Source: Gemmatimonadota bacterium (GTDB lineage Bacteria > Gemmatimonadota > Gemmatimonadetes > Gemmatimonadales > Gemmatimonadaceae). Taken from it: a DNA stretch of 34,787 nucleotides. Shown piece after piece: positions 33,839 to 34,787 of the stretch. The position numbers and the translations under genes are program-made. The first letter of the stretch is position 1. Each line of letters begins with the position of its first letter. Below the pieces are notes generated by a model. The model was not told where the DNA came from. It saw only the letters and a program-made list of their open reading frames with translations, and did no database searches. The stretch spans positions 1-34,787 of the forward strand of contig JANYIJ010000250.1 of assembly GCA_025362095.1 (NCBI GenBank), read 5' to 3'.

Positions 33839-34787
33839 GGAGGGCGCCGGTTATCCGGCGCTCGACGGCTGGCGCGGAATCTGCGCGTCGCTCGTAGCGC
33901 TGTTCCATTTCAGAGTCGGGTGGAGCATCGGCGAGAACTCGCATTTCGCCCGCGCGGCGATCGTGCAGCATGCCTCGCTGTTCGTGGACTTCTTCTTCGT
34001 GCTAAGCGGCTTCGTCATCGCCTACCGCTACCGCGACGGGCTGACGGCGCGGACCATCCGCTTGCGCGATTTCGTCGCGCTGCGGTTGGGGCGCCTCTAT
34101 CCGCTGCATCTCGTTACGATGCTGCTTGTGCTCGCGATCGTCCTGTTCTTCCGGTATGGGACGCACGGAGCAGCGCACATCACCTGGGGCGGCGATGACG
34201 TATCGGTGAAGGCGTTCATCGCGAACCTGTTTTTGGCGCAGGGGCTGCACGTGCTTCCGGGCCCGTCGTTCAACCATCCCAGTTGGAGCATCAGCGCGGA
34301 GTTCGCGACCTACGTCGTGTTCGCTCTGCTGTGGACACAGCTCCGTACGCGCTCGTGGATCGCGACGAGTCTGATTCTTCTGGCGGCGCCCGTGGTGCTG
34401 CTCGGAGTCTTCGGGTACAACATCGACGTCTCGTACGACTGGGGATTTGTGCGGGCGATGCTCGGTTTCGCGCTCGGGACTGTCGCGTTCAGCGTATCGA
34501 AGCACGCGCAGGTGCGGGCGCTGCTCGACCAACTCACGCGCGCAGAAAGCACCGTGATCGAAGTGCTGCTGCTGGCGCTCACCTATGCGTTCGTCGCGTT
34601 CGCCGGCGACACGCCCTATTCGCTCGCGGCGCCTTTTCTATTCGCCGGAGTGGTGCTGGTTTTCAGCGAGCAGGGTGGAGCGCTCACGACGGCGCTGGTA
34701 TCTCGTCCGCTCCAATCACTCGGTCGTCTCTCGTACTCGATCTACATGCTGCACTTTCCGCTCCAGGTGATGATCACATGGGTGGCG
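33813..34787 (+). CDS. Acyltransferase family 3 membrane protein (OafA-like), 3' end cut by window
   Basis: An open frame runs to the window edge (at least 325 residues) and is not closed. The core begins GYPALDGWRGICASLVALFHF, the first helix of acyltransferase family 3. It continues with LFVDFFFVLSGFVIAYRYRD, RLGRLYPLHLVTMLL, FNHPSWSISAEFATYVVFA and LGRLSYSIYMLHFPLQ, with about ten membrane helices. Relatives acetylate or acylate cell-surface sugars. The start is uncertain. The only standard start codon just upstream is a TTG at 33813 inside larC, whereas a strong AAGGAGG (33837-33843) has no start codon at proper spacing and is followed by a perfect hairpin (33844-33861). The gene could have a damaged or unusual start. 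Confidence 0.8.
   Translation, partial: MRPSQSGRKEGAGYPALDGWRGICASLVALFHFRVGWSIGENSHFARAAIVQHASLFVDFFFVLSGFVIAYRYRDGLTARTIRLRDFVALRLGRLYPLHLVTMLLVLAIVLFFRYGTHGAAHITWGGDDVSVKAFIANLFLAQGLHVLPGPSFNHPSWSISAEFATYVVFALLWTQLRTRSWIATSLILLAAPVVLLGVFGYNIDVSYDWGFVRAMLGFALGTVAFSVSKHAQVRALLDQLTRAESTVIEVLLLALTYAFVAFAGDTPYSLAAPFLFAGVVLVFSEQGGALTTALVSRPLQSLGRLSYSIYMLHFPLQVMITWVA
33837..33863 (+). promoter_or_regulatory. Orphan Shine-Dalgarno and hairpin at the larC-acyltransferase junction
   Basis: AAGGAGG (33837-33843) lies on the larC stop codon. It is followed at once by GCGCCGG-TTAT-CCGGCGC (33844-33861), a 7-bp perfect stem with a four-base loop, extendable by a G-T and a G-C pair. No ATG, GTG or TTG lies within 5-12 bases. 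The hairpin overlaps the first conserved codons of the acyltransferase, so it could control its translation. Confidence 0.6.

Noticed and set aside
33920-34198. 92-codon frame starting at GTG 33920
   Set aside because: Arg-rich out-of-frame reading within the acyltransferase gene, whose own frame has clear membrane helices and family motifs through to the window end.

Overview
The window is a dense, GC-rich bacterial chromosome segment with every gene on the + strand. Spacers are very short and many junctions overlap (ATGA, GTGA, TGATG). It is core genome: 29 complete protein genes plus one running off the right edge. I saw no rRNA, tRNA, CRISPR array, phage or insertion sequence, and no gene-free stretch exceeds about 165 bases. 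The gene set points to a Gram-negative (diderm) bacterium: BamA, Skp, Lol transporter and five lipid A enzyme activities. It also has an LpxC-FabZ fusion and a PorV/PorQ-like protein (familiar from the Bacteroidetes-Chlorobi-Gemmatimonadetes group), a Firmicutes-like McsA-McsB-ClpC module and BshC. Together with the high GC this fits Gemmatimonadota best. That assignment is an inference from gene content (about 0.7), not from a marker search.

Layout. 1-2956: era, a 55-residue Trm112-like zinc protein, a PorV/PorQ-like outer-membrane protein and a DUF5683-like exported protein. 2957-5316: a good sigma70-type promoter, then a degenerate receiver-GGDEF gene overlapping a zinc-ribbon, proline-rich protein. 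5327-5432: a large nested palindrome that probably terminates that unit. 5478-10139: prfB with a programmed +1 frameshift, lysS, lolC/E and lolD. 10139-14267: mcsA, mcsB, clpC, a protein-arginine phosphorylation and degradation module, closed by a hairpin terminator. 14348-24407: the envelope block bamA, skp, lpxD, lpxC-fabZ, lpxA, a Gfo/Idh/MocA oxidoreductase, lpxB, a DUF374 acyltransferase and lpxK. 24457-34787: glutamate dehydrogenase, a 29-bp-arm inverted repeat, rlmH, bshC, murJ, uvrC, thrC, a direct-repeat spacer, larC and the start of an acyltransferase-3 membrane protein.

How the parts fit. The central 16 kb couples lipoprotein export (Lol), outer-membrane protein assembly (BamA, Skp) and lipid A synthesis (LpxA, C, D, B, K). 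An arginine-kinase/ClpC quality-control module sits in the middle of it. The UDP-diacylglucosamine pyrophosphatase (LpxH/I/G) and Kdo transferase are not in the window. A GnnA-like oxidoreductase without its usual aminotransferase partner occupies the lpxA-lpxB gap, which raises the possibility of modified lipid A.

The points I would follow first are: McsB lacks the RDxxRA phospho-arginine sensing motif while ClpC keeps both phospho-arginine-binding glutamates; the lone GnnA-like gene together with a non-canonical LpxA residue; the zinc-ribbon/GGDEF pair; and the larC-acyltransferase junction, where a strong ribosome-binding site has no usable start codon and runs straight into a perfect hairpin.
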